From Mongoliitalea daihaiensis (GTDB taxonomy: Bacteria > Bacteroidota > Bacteroidia > Cytophagales > Cyclobacteriaceae): a DNA stretch of 64,000 nt. Below the pieces are notes generated by a model, which worked only from the letters and a program-made list of their open reading frames with translations, did not search any database and was not told the origin of the DNA. Where the stretch lies: positions 3,694,001-3,758,000 of the forward strand of contig NZ_CP063779.1 of NCBI RefSeq assembly GCF_021596945.1. The letters run 5' to 3'. This document shows, piece by piece, positions 34,523 to 43,297 of the stretch. Within the stretch, counting starts at the first letter, position 1; every line of letters begins with the position of its first letter. The position numbers and the translations under genes were made by a program.

Positions 34523-35482
34523 ATGACAACAAAATACAATTTTACTAAACTATCCTTGGCTGAATTTGGAAATTGGCTTTCCGCACAACGAGTTGGTAGG
34601 ACCATCTTAAAAATTCAACAACATCACACCTATATACCATCATATCAGCACTTCAATGGTTCCAACCACTTTGAAATGCAAAGAAGCATGCGCAACACGC
34701 ATATGAATATCAATCGATGGTCTGAAATTGCCCAACATTTTACAATTTTTCCAGATGGGACTATACTTACCGGAAGGTCCCTTGAAGATACACCTGCTGG
34801 AATAGTCAATCAAAATGCTAATGCAATCTGTATGGAGCATATTGGTTTTTTTGATCGAAATAAAGATGAAATGACGCCTGAACAACGGGAATCCATTGTA
34901 AAAGTAACTGCTCTACTCTGTCAAAAATTTAATTTGCCTGTTAATACCAATAGCGTCATTTATCATCATTGGTTTTCTAGTAAATCCTGCCCAGGAACCA
35001 ATTTCTTTGGAGGTAACAAACGTGTGGATTGTGAAACACATTTTTTACCTCTGGTAAAACAAGCACTCAATTTACCCAGTACACCCACTATCAACACTGA
35101 TGGAGGAATTCAAAAGTATGCTTTAGTAACAGCAAACAGTTTAAATGTCCGAACAGGTCCAGGCGCTACTCATCCAATTTCAAGTGATAGAGGTGCATTG
35201 CTGACTCAGTCGATTATCAGAGTATATGAGGTTCAAAACGATTGGTATAAAATTTCGAAAAGCTCTAAACACTGGGTTTCAGGAAAATTCACAATAGATG
35301 TTCAGCGATACATCGTTGTTCCAAAAACGTTAAATGTTCGCTCAGGACCTGGGACAACATTCTTTGTCGTTGACAAAATCCATCAAGATGAAAACGTTTT
35401 CATTACTGAAATTTCCGGTAGTTGGGCTAGAATAGGACTAGAGGATCGCTGGGTGTCCAAGAGTTTCTTGCAGCAGTTTTAA
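34523..35482 (+). CDS. N-acetylmuramoyl-L-alanine amidase with two SH3 domains
   Basis: 319 aa. Amidase_2/PGRP-type domain (about 5-190) with zinc-ligand candidates H34/H35 in QQHHTYIP and YHHWFSSKSCPGT (about 151-163), plus HFTIFPDGTILTGRS. Two SH3_3 domains follow: LNVRTGPGATHP (about 207-218) and LNVRSGPGTTFF (about 270-281). It should cut the amide between MurNAc and the stem peptide. There is no signal peptide from ATG 34523 (MTTKYNFTKLSLAEFG), odd for a resident wall enzyme; this resembles phage endolysins or effectors exported by another route. Confidence 0.88.
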   Translation: MTTKYNFTKLSLAEFGNWLSAQRVGRTILKIQQHHTYIPSYQHFNGSNHFEMQRSMRNTHMNINRWSEIAQHFTIFPDGTILTGRSLEDTPAGIVNQNANAICMEHIGFFDRNKDEMTPEQRESIVKVTALLCQKFNLPVNTNSVIYHHWFSSKSCPGTNFFGGNKRVDCETHFLPLVKQALNLPSTPTINTDGGIQKYALVTANSLNVRTGPGATHPISSDRGALLTQSIIRVYEVQNDWYKISKSSKHWVSGKFTIDVQRYIVVPKTLNVRSGPGTTFFVVDKIHQDENVFITEISGSWARIGLEDRWVSKSFLQQF

Positions 35483-35484
35483 AA

Positions 35485-36126
35485 TCAAAACTCTTTTCGA
35501 ATAAATAATCCGGGATGCTGATTCCAGTCAGTTTGCCTCTGCCCACTACTTTCAGAAGTAAACTGATTGATGTCCATGCCCAAGCCAAACTGGAATGTTT
35601 TGTAATCTAATCCAAGCCTGATTGCTTGCTCACTAAAATTATGTTGTCTAAAATTAAAATTTGAATTAGCTATTACTTGTGTAAAAAGACTCCACCGGTC
35701 GTTGATTTTGGGTCTGAATTGGACAAATGCGAAAACATCTAAGTTGGGATTACGCGTCACTTCTATACTTGGGAATATACTCACAAGCCAATTATCTGAA
35801 ATCTTTGTATAATTGAAAGCAACAATAGGAGAAAAGCCATCCTGACTAACAAAACCACCTGCTGCAAGTCCAAAATTTTCGGTTAACGAATAATTTACAG
35901 TAGAAAAATTAAATAATGAATTTGGATATGCTGGGTTATGACTAATCCTAAAAAGATTATAGCTAAAAAAGCTGAATCTTGAACTATCCGAAAAAGCTAA
36001 TTCCCCCCAGAATTCATGGCTAGTATATCTTTTGGTTGAAAACACTTCGCCAACTATTTGTGCTTTCCCTGCTGTAGATAACACCCAACAAATGACCACT
36101 AAATGCACTTTAACTAGATTTTTCAT
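35485..36126 (-). CDS. Secreted beta-barrel-like protein of unknown function
   Basis: 213 aa. Signal peptide 1-22 (ends GKAQ). The mature part alternates hydrophobic and polar residues in about eight to ten strands (for example RFSFFSYNLFRI, NWLVSIFPSIEV, FQFGLGMDINQF) and ends with LFIRKEF, a terminal aromatic typical of small outer-membrane barrels. I do not recognise a family. Convergent with the amidase gene, 2 bp apart. Confidence 0.75.
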   Translation of the reverse strand: MKNLVKVHLVVICWVLSTAGKAQIVGEVFSTKRYTSHEFWGELAFSDSSRFSFFSYNLFRISHNPAYPNSLFNFSTVNYSLTENFGLAAGGFVSQDGFSPIVAFNYTKISDNWLVSIFPSIEVTRNPNLDVFAFVQFRPKINDRWSLFTQVIANSNFNFRQHNFSEQAIRLGLDYKTFQFGLGMDINQFTSESSGQRQTDWNQHPGLFIRKEF

Positions 36127-36377
36127 GAAAATTCTTCTTAGTGATTACAATAACATGCGAATGGATAGTTCAAATAACAGTTAGTAGAATCGAAAAAGTT
36201 TACCTAGTTGCAATAAAATTTCCGAATCCTCGCGAGGTACCTTACAAAAACTTTTTGGGTGGTTACGCTACAATTTGAAAACAAACCCATATCTTTAGGT
36301 TAAATTGTTAAATTTCGTTTTAATTCATTGAAATCAATTTTAGTCTTCCTTTTTATAACCCACTATTTCAGTTATTT

Positions 36378-36947
36378 ATGTTTCAAAAATTAATCCTCTG
36401 TTTTTTTGGACTGTTGCTGTTGACTATTCCTGCTATTGCCCAAAAACAAAAATTTGAGCGTGAGACTTTGTTCGGACCTGCTGCTTTTATAGATGCTCCT
36501 ATCAGCGGTGAAGGATGGAGGCCGGGTTTTGGTATTGGACTATTGCGGAGGGTAAGCAAAAGAAGCGGTTTTGAAACTGGTCTATACTTTAGAAACTACC
36601 CTGAATTTATATCGGTATCAACCAACAATCGAACCTTTGAAGCGGTGATTCAGGAACGGAATTTGATGATTCCATTAATGTATCGATTTCAAAACAAATG
36701 GTTACATTTTTCTTTTGGACCGACTGTTGATTTTTATATGGGATGGAAACAAGTGTCTGGCACTGATATAAGTGTGGATACTTATGAACGATCACCTGCC
36801 ATTGATCTTGGGATTATGACCAAAATTGGGGTACCAATCACTGTTTCGGATAAAATTAAAATACTGCCTGAAGTACGATTCAACCCTGCTTTTGTATTTT
36901 ACAGAGTGTATGGAGGAGTTGGTGTGACTGTATGGTATAGGAATTGA
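36378..36947 (+). CDS. Small outer-membrane beta-barrel protein (OmpA-like porin fold)
   Basis: 189 aa. Signal peptide 1-21 (ends AIAQ). Strand pattern of an eight-stranded barrel: GFGIGLLRRVSKRSGFETGLYF, RNLMIPLMYRFQNKWLHFSFGPT, IDLGIMTKIGVPITV, VGVTVWYRN at the end. Resembles the PorT/outer_membrane_beta-barrel domain family of Bacteroidota; no function known. Transcribed divergently from the 35485-36126 gene; the 250 bp between them shows no clear promoter consensus. Confidence 0.78.
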   Translation: MFQKLILCFFGLLLLTIPAIAQKQKFERETLFGPAAFIDAPISGEGWRPGFGIGLLRRVSKRSGFETGLYFRNYPEFISVSTNNRTFEAVIQERNLMIPLMYRFQNKWLHFSFGPTVDFYMGWKQVSGTDISVDTYERSPAIDLGIMTKIGVPITVSDKIKILPEVRFNPAFVFYRVYGGVGVTVWYRN

Positions 36948-37171
36948 CTGGTTGATTTGCTGGTAAAATTAATAGGTTAGCCGTATGCTACCTTTCATGC
37001 TATCCAAAATAAATTCTAGGATCCATCATTCGAACACTAGTAACTATCAGTATAGCCCTGCAAAAAACCATTATTCACTCAAAAGAACTTCAACCAACCC
37101 AGGATAAATCAAATAGCTTTAGTTGTTTTGCTGTGTTTTCAAAACTTTTAGTAGATCTAGTACTAATTCAT

Positions 37172-38887
37172 CTACTGCTTAACCGATTCTCTATTGATCA
37201 CTTGGATCAAGCCAGCAAACACCATTACAGCAATACAACCTATTGCATTATACCACAAGAATCCAATATTGATAGCAATACCCCATAAGCTATCGCCATT
37301 ATTGAAATGAATCAATAAGATCAAGGCTTCTGCTAGAAATGCAGCAATAAAAACGGCATTTCCTTTGACCCACTTCATGTAAAACCCTACAATAAATATA
37401 CCCAAAATTGTCCCGTAAAAAAGGGATCCTAATAGATTGACTGCCTGAATGAGGTTTTCAAATAAGGTAGCATAAGTGGCAAAAAGAATGGCTATAAGGC
37501 CCCAAATAGCTGTGAACCACTTCGAAGAAAGCATATAGTGATACTCAGATCCTCTCTTCACGATGGATCGCTTATACAAATCTACCGTGGTCGTACTTCC
37601 CAAAGCGTTTAACTCCGAAGCTGTAGAGGACATTGCGGCGGAGAAAATTACTGCAAAGAGTAAGCCTACAATTCCTTTGGGGAGGTAATCCATTACAAAA
37701 CGCATAAAAATATAATCCGTATCTCTCGTTTCCGCCAGTCCATCATTCCGTACAATAAGTTCTTTGGTTTCCTTTCGGATGCTTTCTTGGTAAAACGTTT
37801 TCTTCTTGATATTGTCCTGAGCTATGGCTACTGCTCGTTCATCGTTGATAGCAATGGCTTCTAACAATTCTTCGATATCTTTCTTTTTTTCAACAAACAC
37901 TTGATTGTATTCTTCTTTTAAAAAATCAAAATCCTGCTTGTAGGGAGATTGTTCCAATTGCTCCGTTTGAACTTTATTAAAAACAACTGGAGGTTCGTAA
38001 AACTGATAGAAGACATATACCATTACCCCAATGAATAGAATGATGAATTGCATAGGTACTTTGAGAAGTCCATTCATCATCAATCCCATGCGGCTTTGCG
38101 TCAAAGAACTTCCAGAAAGATAGCGTTGTACCTGCGATTGATCGGTACCGAAATAAGATAAAAAAAGGAAAACTGCTGCTGTCATTCCTGACCAGAAATT
38201 ATAACGGTCTGCCAAATTGAACTCAAAATTAACGATATTCAATCGTTCCATTTTACCGGCTACGTGCATGGCTTCTGTAAACTTTACTGGCAGCATGTTG
38301 ATTACAAAAATTCCTGCTAGAACCATCCCCCCCATCATCACAGCCATTTGCTGCTTTTGCGTAATAGATACAGCCTTGGTACCTCCCGAAACTGTATATA
38401 TGATCACTAAGACACCAATAAAAATATTTGTGAATGTGAGATTCCAACCCAATAAAGTAGAAAGAATAATGGATGGAGCATAAATTGTAATTCCCGCTGC
38501 TAAACCTCTCTGAATCAGGAAAAGTAATGCAGCCAATGTACGGGTTTTGAGGTCAAATCTTGATTCTAAAAACTCATATGCAGTATAAACCTTCAGTTTG
38601 TAATACATAGGTAAAAAAGTAACTGAAAGGATAATCATCGCCACTGGTAAACCAAAGTAAAATTGGATAAAACGCATGCCGTCCTCATAAGCCTGCCCAG
38701 GTGTACTTAGGAAAGTGATGGCAGAGGCTTGGGTAGCCATGATGGACAAGCCTATGGTCCACCAGTTCATATCGTTTCCACCACGGATATAAGACTCCAT
38801 ATCCTTAGCCCCATAGGTTTTCCAAACACCGTAGCCTACAATAGCTGCCAATGTCCCAAACATCACTAACCAATCAATCAGACTCAT
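37172..38887 (-). CDS. Sodium:solute symporter (SSS family)
   Basis: 571 aa. About 13 membrane helices. SSS signatures: GLSIMATQASAITFLSTPGQAYEDG (about 47-71), YTVSGGTKAVSITQKQQM (about 163-180) and AVIFSAAMSSTASELNALGSTTT (about 413-435), the sodium-binding helix 8 region. A long charged insert (about 290-385, EEYNQVFVEKKKDIEELLEA) with coiled-coil character sits between helices and is not part of classical SSS proteins. Substrate unknown; the operon with a PIG-L deacetylase suggests an N-acetylated sugar, amino acid or deacetylated product. Its ATG overlaps the stop of a 33-aa gene by 4 bp (ATGA). Confidence 0.9.
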   Translation of the reverse strand: MSLIDWLVMFGTLAAIVGYGVWKTYGAKDMESYIRGGNDMNWWTIGLSIMATQASAITFLSTPGQAYEDGMRFIQFYFGLPVAMIILSVTFLPMYYKLKVYTAYEFLESRFDLKTRTLAALLFLIQRGLAAGITIYAPSIILSTLLGWNLTFTNIFIGVLVIIYTVSGGTKAVSITQKQQMAVMMGGMVLAGIFVINMLPVKFTEAMHVAGKMERLNIVNFEFNLADRYNFWSGMTAAVFLFLSYFGTDQSQVQRYLSGSSLTQSRMGLMMNGLLKVPMQFIILFIGVMVYVFYQFYEPPVVFNKVQTEQLEQSPYKQDFDFLKEEYNQVFVEKKKDIEELLEAIAINDERAVAIAQDNIKKKTFYQESIRKETKELIVRNDGLAETRDTDYIFMRFVMDYLPKGIVGLLFAVIFSAAMSSTASELNALGSTTTVDLYKRSIVKRGSEYHYMLSSKWFTAIWGLIAILFATYATLFENLIQAVNLLGSLFYGTILGIFIVGFYMKWVKGNAVFIAAFLAEALILLIHFNNGDSLWGIAINIGFLWYNAIGCIAVMVFAGLIQVINRESVKQ

Positions 38888-38985
38888 GAGAAATACTCAG
38901 TTATCCAGTAAAACAGGGCAATAAAAATCACCAATACTAGCATCAAACTTATATACCAGTTTCTCCAATTGATCTTATTTTCCAT
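38884..38985 (-). CDS. 33-aa single-helix membrane protein, probable symporter-associated small subunit
   Basis: MENKINWRNWYISLMLVL... to a TGA at 38884, 33 residues with one transmembrane helix (about 11-28). It begins inside the end of the PIG-L gene (11-bp overlap) and its stop overlaps the symporter ATG by 4 bp, so it fits the operon perfectly and would be translated by coupling. Some SSS and related transporters have tiny accessory subunits encoded directly upstream; that is the analogy, not proof. It is too short for routine gene callers. Confidence 0.6.
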   Translation of the reverse strand: MENKINWRNWYISLMLVLVIFIALFYWITEYFS

Positions 38986-41443
38986 TCCCTTGTTCAATCA
39001 GGTTTACAAAAATTTTGATGGCACCTGGAACACCAGCAGGAAGTTGTCTAAACCAAGAAATTCCTGAATACGTGTAGGTACCTTTTCCAAAAGTAGTAAA
39101 TAATAGGGATCCCTGCGTTGGATTTTCTCCAGGATCGTTCATAGTAAATGGCGTTTGATAATTTGCGTCCCAATTACTGGCAAAATATAAGCCACGCTCT
39201 TGTACCCAGCCTTCAAAATCTGAAGCTGTTACTTTGTTAGGATAGGCCATTAAGCGATGGTTGTACGCTACCTGGACAGGGCTACCTTCAACAGTTACTC
39301 GATCCCGAGATATAGAAAATGGATAAGGGCCTAATTCTCTAGTCAACAAAGGTGAAGAAGTGTTGTATTGTACGATGACATTACCACCTTCTTTGACATA
39401 TTCCATCAATTGATCTACATTATTTGCTAAAGATTGGTTTACGTTGAAAGCACGAATGCCTATGATAACAGTTTTAAATTCAGCAAATCGGCGTTGATTC
39501 AATTCCGCATCATCCAATATAGTTAAGTCATACCCCAAGCTTCTTAAAATCTCAGGAACATCATCCCCTGCCCCTTGAATATAGGCAACTTTGCCGCCGC
39601 TGATTTTCAAATCCATTTTTACCAAATTGATTTTGGTATCCGTAAAATATGTCAAATTAGGAATATGCTTGTAGATAATCCGCTTAGTATCCTGTGCAAA
39701 AGATTGTCCATTCGGAAGCACATAGCGGACTCCCACCTGCTTAGTCAACTGATCTGAATCAAGAAATGTAACGGAGTAAACCATTCGCTTTCTACGTTCA
39801 TCAGTACTCAACAACTCAACTTTATATTGACTACTCTCCAAGCCATCTACCTGAAGCGAGCCATTTTGTTTCAATTCATTCCGGAAGGAAACTTCCACCC
39901 GTAGATCTTTGCGGGCACCCGGAATTAAAAATACATTATTTTTATCCAAACTTACATTGACCTCAGGTACAAGTGTGAAAGGTTGCTGAATTTCTCCATC
40001 TACTTGATCGTTGTACTTATATCTCAAAGGGATAGTAACATGCATGATTTGCCCATCCACTTCAACTAAGGCTGTACCAGCAATGCTTGGTTCATTGATC
40101 GGAGGGCCAATAAGGGAGGGATCTTGAATATCAAAAAGACTGTTTTCTATGCCATTCGCTAGCCAAAAAGGCTGAGATACTGGGTAATCTACTGGAACCC
40201 TAAAGCTAAGGGGATAAACTACTACCTGATTATTGACAGCGATTTGATTGAATGATTGGTTAAATAGCTGTCCTTGAAAAGATTGAATTCGCAAAGGAAG
40301 TCCGCTTGGATTATTGAAAACAAATTCTGTAGAAAGCTCCTCTCCCGGATAGCCAATTTCTTTTTTGATAATAAACTCAGCCTTGACTCCCAAGGTCTGC
40401 AAAATCATGCGATCTAAATGCTCCTTTTTTTCAGCCACCCAGACATCATTGCTTTGTATAGGATTCAATAGCCTACGGATTTCCAATAATTGCTGCACAT
40501 GTTGCGTTGGTTGGATAAATTGAAAGGAAGCAAGTAGTTGATCGATTTTGGTTTCTATTTCTTTGCCATTGACTATTTCAAGCCAGCGATTTGGGATTCC
40601 ATCAAAAGGAGAACTGGTAAATGGCTCCCCTTTAACAAGTTCAATGAAATCATTCCCTTTCCCTATTTGAGAGGTTGAACCAAATCCCTGTGATTTGTGC
40701 ATGGTACGGCTATCGGCCGCTATTTGAGAGTAAGTTTCGCCCAACAAAGGATTGAAATCTCCAACCGTACTGAATGTATGATATTGTTTATCCTCCTTAG
40801 GCTCATATTGACCACCCCATGAATACGCATTCCAGAAAATTCTACGGACTTTCCATGGCTTGATAGTCTTGAGTTGTTCAGGAAATACATCCGCTCTATC
40901 ACTAATTTCAAAAGCTTCAGATGATAAAATCGCAGAAGTTGTATGGTGCCCATGGGTAGTTCCAGGAATGGTATTGAAACGATTAATGATGATATCCGGT
41001 TGAAATTTCCGAATGATCCATACCACATCAGATAACAGTTTTTCTTTATCCCAATTCATCAAGGTTTCATCAGGATTTTTTGAAAAACCAAAATCCAAAG
41101 CTCTGGAAAAAAGCTGTCTACCGCCATCCCGTTCTCTTGCTTTCATTAATTCATGGGTTCGAATATAGCCCAATTCGATTCCCAACTCTTTCCCAATCAA
41201 ATTTTGCCCTCCATCTCCTCTTGTCAATGATAAGTAAGCTACTTGCGCATGTTCCGCATTTGCTAAATACCCGATCAAGCGTGTATTTTCATCGTCTGGA
41301 TGTGCTGCAACGTAAAGGATCCTTTTGGTTTCTTTAAATTTCAGCAAATCATGATACAATGCGGAAGAAGGAAGGTTTTGTGCTTGTGTAAAGCTTATCA
41401 GGGATAAAACAAAAACAATTACTAGTTGGCTAAATTTCTTCAT
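38975..41443 (-). CDS. Large secreted PIG-L-family deacetylase
   Basis: 822 aa. Signal peptide 1-22. PIG-L/LmbE zinc-dependent N-deacetylase domain (about 40-330): AAHPDDENTR with ligands H48 and D51, and THGHHTTSAI (about 167-176) with the third ligand. The rest (about 400-822) is beta-rich and ends in a domain (about 620-820) with YIQGAGDDVPEILRSLGYDLTILDD and GGNVIVQYNTSS, resembling a glutamine-amidotransferase-like/ThuA-type fold. It would deacetylate GlcNAc-type or similar N-acetyl groups in the periplasm. First gene of an operon with a 33-aa protein and an SSS symporter. Confidence 0.88.
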   Translation of the reverse strand: MKKFSQLVIVFVLSLISFTQAQNLPSSALYHDLLKFKETKRILYVAAHPDDENTRLIGYLANAEHAQVAYLSLTRGDGGQNLIGKELGIELGYIRTHELMKARERDGGRQLFSRALDFGFSKNPDETLMNWDKEKLLSDVVWIIRKFQPDIIINRFNTIPGTTHGHHTTSAILSSEAFEISDRADVFPEQLKTIKPWKVRRIFWNAYSWGGQYEPKEDKQYHTFSTVGDFNPLLGETYSQIAADSRTMHKSQGFGSTSQIGKGNDFIELVKGEPFTSSPFDGIPNRWLEIVNGKEIETKIDQLLASFQFIQPTQHVQQLLEIRRLLNPIQSNDVWVAEKKEHLDRMILQTLGVKAEFIIKKEIGYPGEELSTEFVFNNPSGLPLRIQSFQGQLFNQSFNQIAVNNQVVVYPLSFRVPVDYPVSQPFWLANGIENSLFDIQDPSLIGPPINEPSIAGTALVEVDGQIMHVTIPLRYKYNDQVDGEIQQPFTLVPEVNVSLDKNNVFLIPGARKDLRVEVSFRNELKQNGSLQVDGLESSQYKVELLSTDERRKRMVYSVTFLDSDQLTKQVGVRYVLPNGQSFAQDTKRIIYKHIPNLTYFTDTKINLVKMDLKISGGKVAYIQGAGDDVPEILRSLGYDLTILDDAELNQRRFAEFKTVIIGIRAFNVNQSLANNVDQLMEYVKEGGNVIVQYNTSSPLLTRELGPYPFSISRDRVTVEGSPVQVAYNHRLMAYPNKVTASDFEGWVQERGLYFASNWDANYQTPFTMNDPGENPTQGSLLFTTFGKGTYTYSGISWFRQLPAGVPGAIKIFVNLIEQGNGK

Positions 41444-41703
41444 AAGGACAGAATTTCCGAAAAGCTAAAAGGAAAGTTTGGATGAACAAATACTTTTTTT
41501 GTGAAAGGGTAAATGAAATGTAATGTTGCAAGGAATAAACGCTGTATGGCAAAGGAAGTTTGTAGTTTGCAAAGAGTAATTTCAATATTCAAGAAAGGAA
41601 TTAGCGATGGAGGAATATTTAAAGGTTTAGAGCAAAATAAGCTTCACCATTATAATTGATAGCAGCCTACCGCAATATATTTTGCAGAATAATTAAATAA
41701 TAT

Positions 41704-41758
41704 GATTATCCGCAATTACACCAGAGTAAAAATAATATACAGCGAATTGCGGATAATC
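41704..41758. repeat. Perfect 14-bp inverted repeat
   Basis: GATTATCCGCAATT (41704-41717) and AATTGCGGATAATC (41745-41758), 27 bp apart. It could be a remnant of a small palindromic element or an RNA hairpin; a near copy of the motif (GCGGACAATC) occurs about 90 bp to the right. Confidence 0.6.
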
Positions 41759-41762
41759 GACC

Positions 41763-41785
41763 ACTGTCAACGGTCTACTGTCAAC
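41763..41785. repeat. Tandem-like direct repeat ACTGTCAAC
   Basis: ACTGTCAAC at 41763-41771 and again at 41777-41785, with a related GTCTACTG between them. It directly follows the inverted repeat and may be one element with it. Confidence 0.5.
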
Positions 41786-41926
41786 AGATACATTGGAAAG
41801 CTAATGCAATGTGATCAATTGTGTAGCTACTGAAATAAATGCGGACAATCAGTTTAAATAATAAGGTTTTAAAAAAACCATGCTATTAAAAAAAACAAAA
41901 AAATAAGACTTCGCGCTATACTTCAA

Positions 41927-43123
41927 TTAATACCTATTGCGATCATTAAAAATAGAATAAGCGACCGTCCACTCGAAAAAATCAGCTTTGAGAGCGTGAG
42001 CCTTGATAGAAAGCCCAGCTGAAATTCCATTAGTTAATCTATACCGAATTCCTACGCGGGAATAATACCAGGTTACTTCTTCATTGTGGGTATTGCGGTG
42101 AAGATAAGCTCCTATGCCTATTGGCACATATAACTGAGGCGTCAATACCCACTCCCAAATACCAATAACTCCTACAGATGCTCTGTCAGAAAAGGAAACA
42201 GGGGAACGGTTCAAACGACTCGCAGCAGCTCCAGAATAAAACATATCTGCCCCTACTCCAAACCTAAATTTGTAATCCCTTTGCCAAACCCGTTGAATTC
42301 CTACAGCAAGTTTAGGGTACTGTCCTTCTCCTGTGGTATAATTTTTTCCTCCTGCACTTACTAGAAAATTCCATTGAGGAACATCCTCAAATATTGGGAT
42401 AGGTTTTTTATACGTAGCAATATGGTAACGTTCATTTAAAACACTTCGCAGACCAATCGTGAAAGGAATGAAATTCAATCCTGTATTTGGCTTTCTTAAA
42501 GAACCATTAGAAAAGTGCTTTAAGCCGATCGAAGCATCTAAAAAAAGCCCTGCATTGATACGATAGGAACTCGTAAAGCCAAAATGGCTATAGATGTTTT
42601 CATAAGAGCCTATAAACTGATTCAGTGGATTTTCCTCTTCGTCAAAAGGCCTAAAATTGAATCCAATTCCAACCGAAGTAAAGTAGCTAAAACTAAGTTG
42701 CTCATTAAAGTACCTTTTCTTAAAAGGAATATCCACAAAGGCATAAAGTGCATGAGGCTGACCCAAAAACTCACTTTTAAATGTAGCACTGTAAAAACCT
42801 ACACCGAAGGTAGGATTTCTATACAAATGATTGTACAGGGTTGGTTCTGTTCTCTTAAAACCCAATCGAACATCAACTGCTTTGTATTCAAACGAGTTTC
42901 TCAACTCTCTTCCCCAATCTGTATTCGCATGAACCAAAGGACCTCTTTCAACTAACACTGAAAAGTCTTTTCTATACTTGGGTAGTGCTTTATCCAATGA
43001 ATCTATCTTCAAAAATGTATTCATATAGGATTTACTGGCAGAAGAGTTTGACCACTCTGCAGTATCTAAAACTCTGATGTCAAACTCTAAAACTCCAAAT
43101 AAAAAACCAACGATTAGCAACAT
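41927..43123 (-). CDS. PagL-like acyloxyacyl hydrolase (lipid A 3-O-deacylase family) barrel
   Basis: 398 aa. Hydrophobic N-terminus (MLLIVGFLFGVLEFDI) serves as signal. The barrel core matches the Bacteroidota acyloxyacyl hydrolase family: ERGPLVHANTDWG near residue 60, and the catalytic-type motif GLKHFSNGS (about 198-206) that corresponds to the His-x-Ser-Asn region of PagL. PagL removes the 3-O acyl chain of lipid A in the outer membrane. At nearly twice the size of enterobacterial PagL it has extra strands; activity should be regarded as likely, not proven. Monocistronic. Confidence 0.8.
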   Translation of the reverse strand: MLLIVGFLFGVLEFDIRVLDTAEWSNSSASKSYMNTFLKIDSLDKALPKYRKDFSVLVERGPLVHANTDWGRELRNSFEYKAVDVRLGFKRTEPTLYNHLYRNPTFGVGFYSATFKSEFLGQPHALYAFVDIPFKKRYFNEQLSFSYFTSVGIGFNFRPFDEEENPLNQFIGSYENIYSHFGFTSSYRINAGLFLDASIGLKHFSNGSLRKPNTGLNFIPFTIGLRSVLNERYHIATYKKPIPIFEDVPQWNFLVSAGGKNYTTGEGQYPKLAVGIQRVWQRDYKFRFGVGADMFYSGAAASRLNRSPVSFSDRASVGVIGIWEWVLTPQLYVPIGIGAYLHRNTHNEEVTWYYSRVGIRYRLTNGISAGLSIKAHALKADFFEWTVAYSIFNDRNRY

Positions 43124-43193
43124 AATTAGTATTCGTTCATTTCCCTATACGGAAAATTGAAGTATTAGATGAGTAAACAGGGTATCCTGATAT

Positions 43194-43226
43194 AAAAAAA
43201 CCTGACTTATAAAAGTCAGGTTTTTT
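43194..43226 (-). terminator. Terminator after the 403-aa TPR gene
   Basis: CCTGACTT (43201-43208) / AAGTCAGG (43213-43220) with seven A residues on the left and six T on the right; works leftward after the stop at 43298. Confidence 0.85.
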
Positions 43227-43297
43227 ATATATCGAATTAATGAGGTATGAAAGTTATGATTAATTTATATCAAGCCTAAACCTTCATTCATTAATTT

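Larger units (their letters stand above)
41444..41926. other. Gene-free 483-bp stretch
   Basis: AT-rich DNA between the PIG-L operon start and the PagL-like gene end. It holds a 14-bp inverted repeat (41704-41758), a short direct repeat (41763-41785) and an A-rich stretch (41871-41902). Only one short frame with a start (37 codons at 41546-41659) was found and I do not believe it. No promoter consensus that I could fix. Confidence 0.6.

Noticed and set aside
41546-41659. A 37-codon frame with ATG in the gene-free stretch upstream of the PIG-L operon
   Set aside because: No recognisable sequence, no promoter consensus, no operon partner; an open frame of this length is expected by chance in AT-rich DNA.
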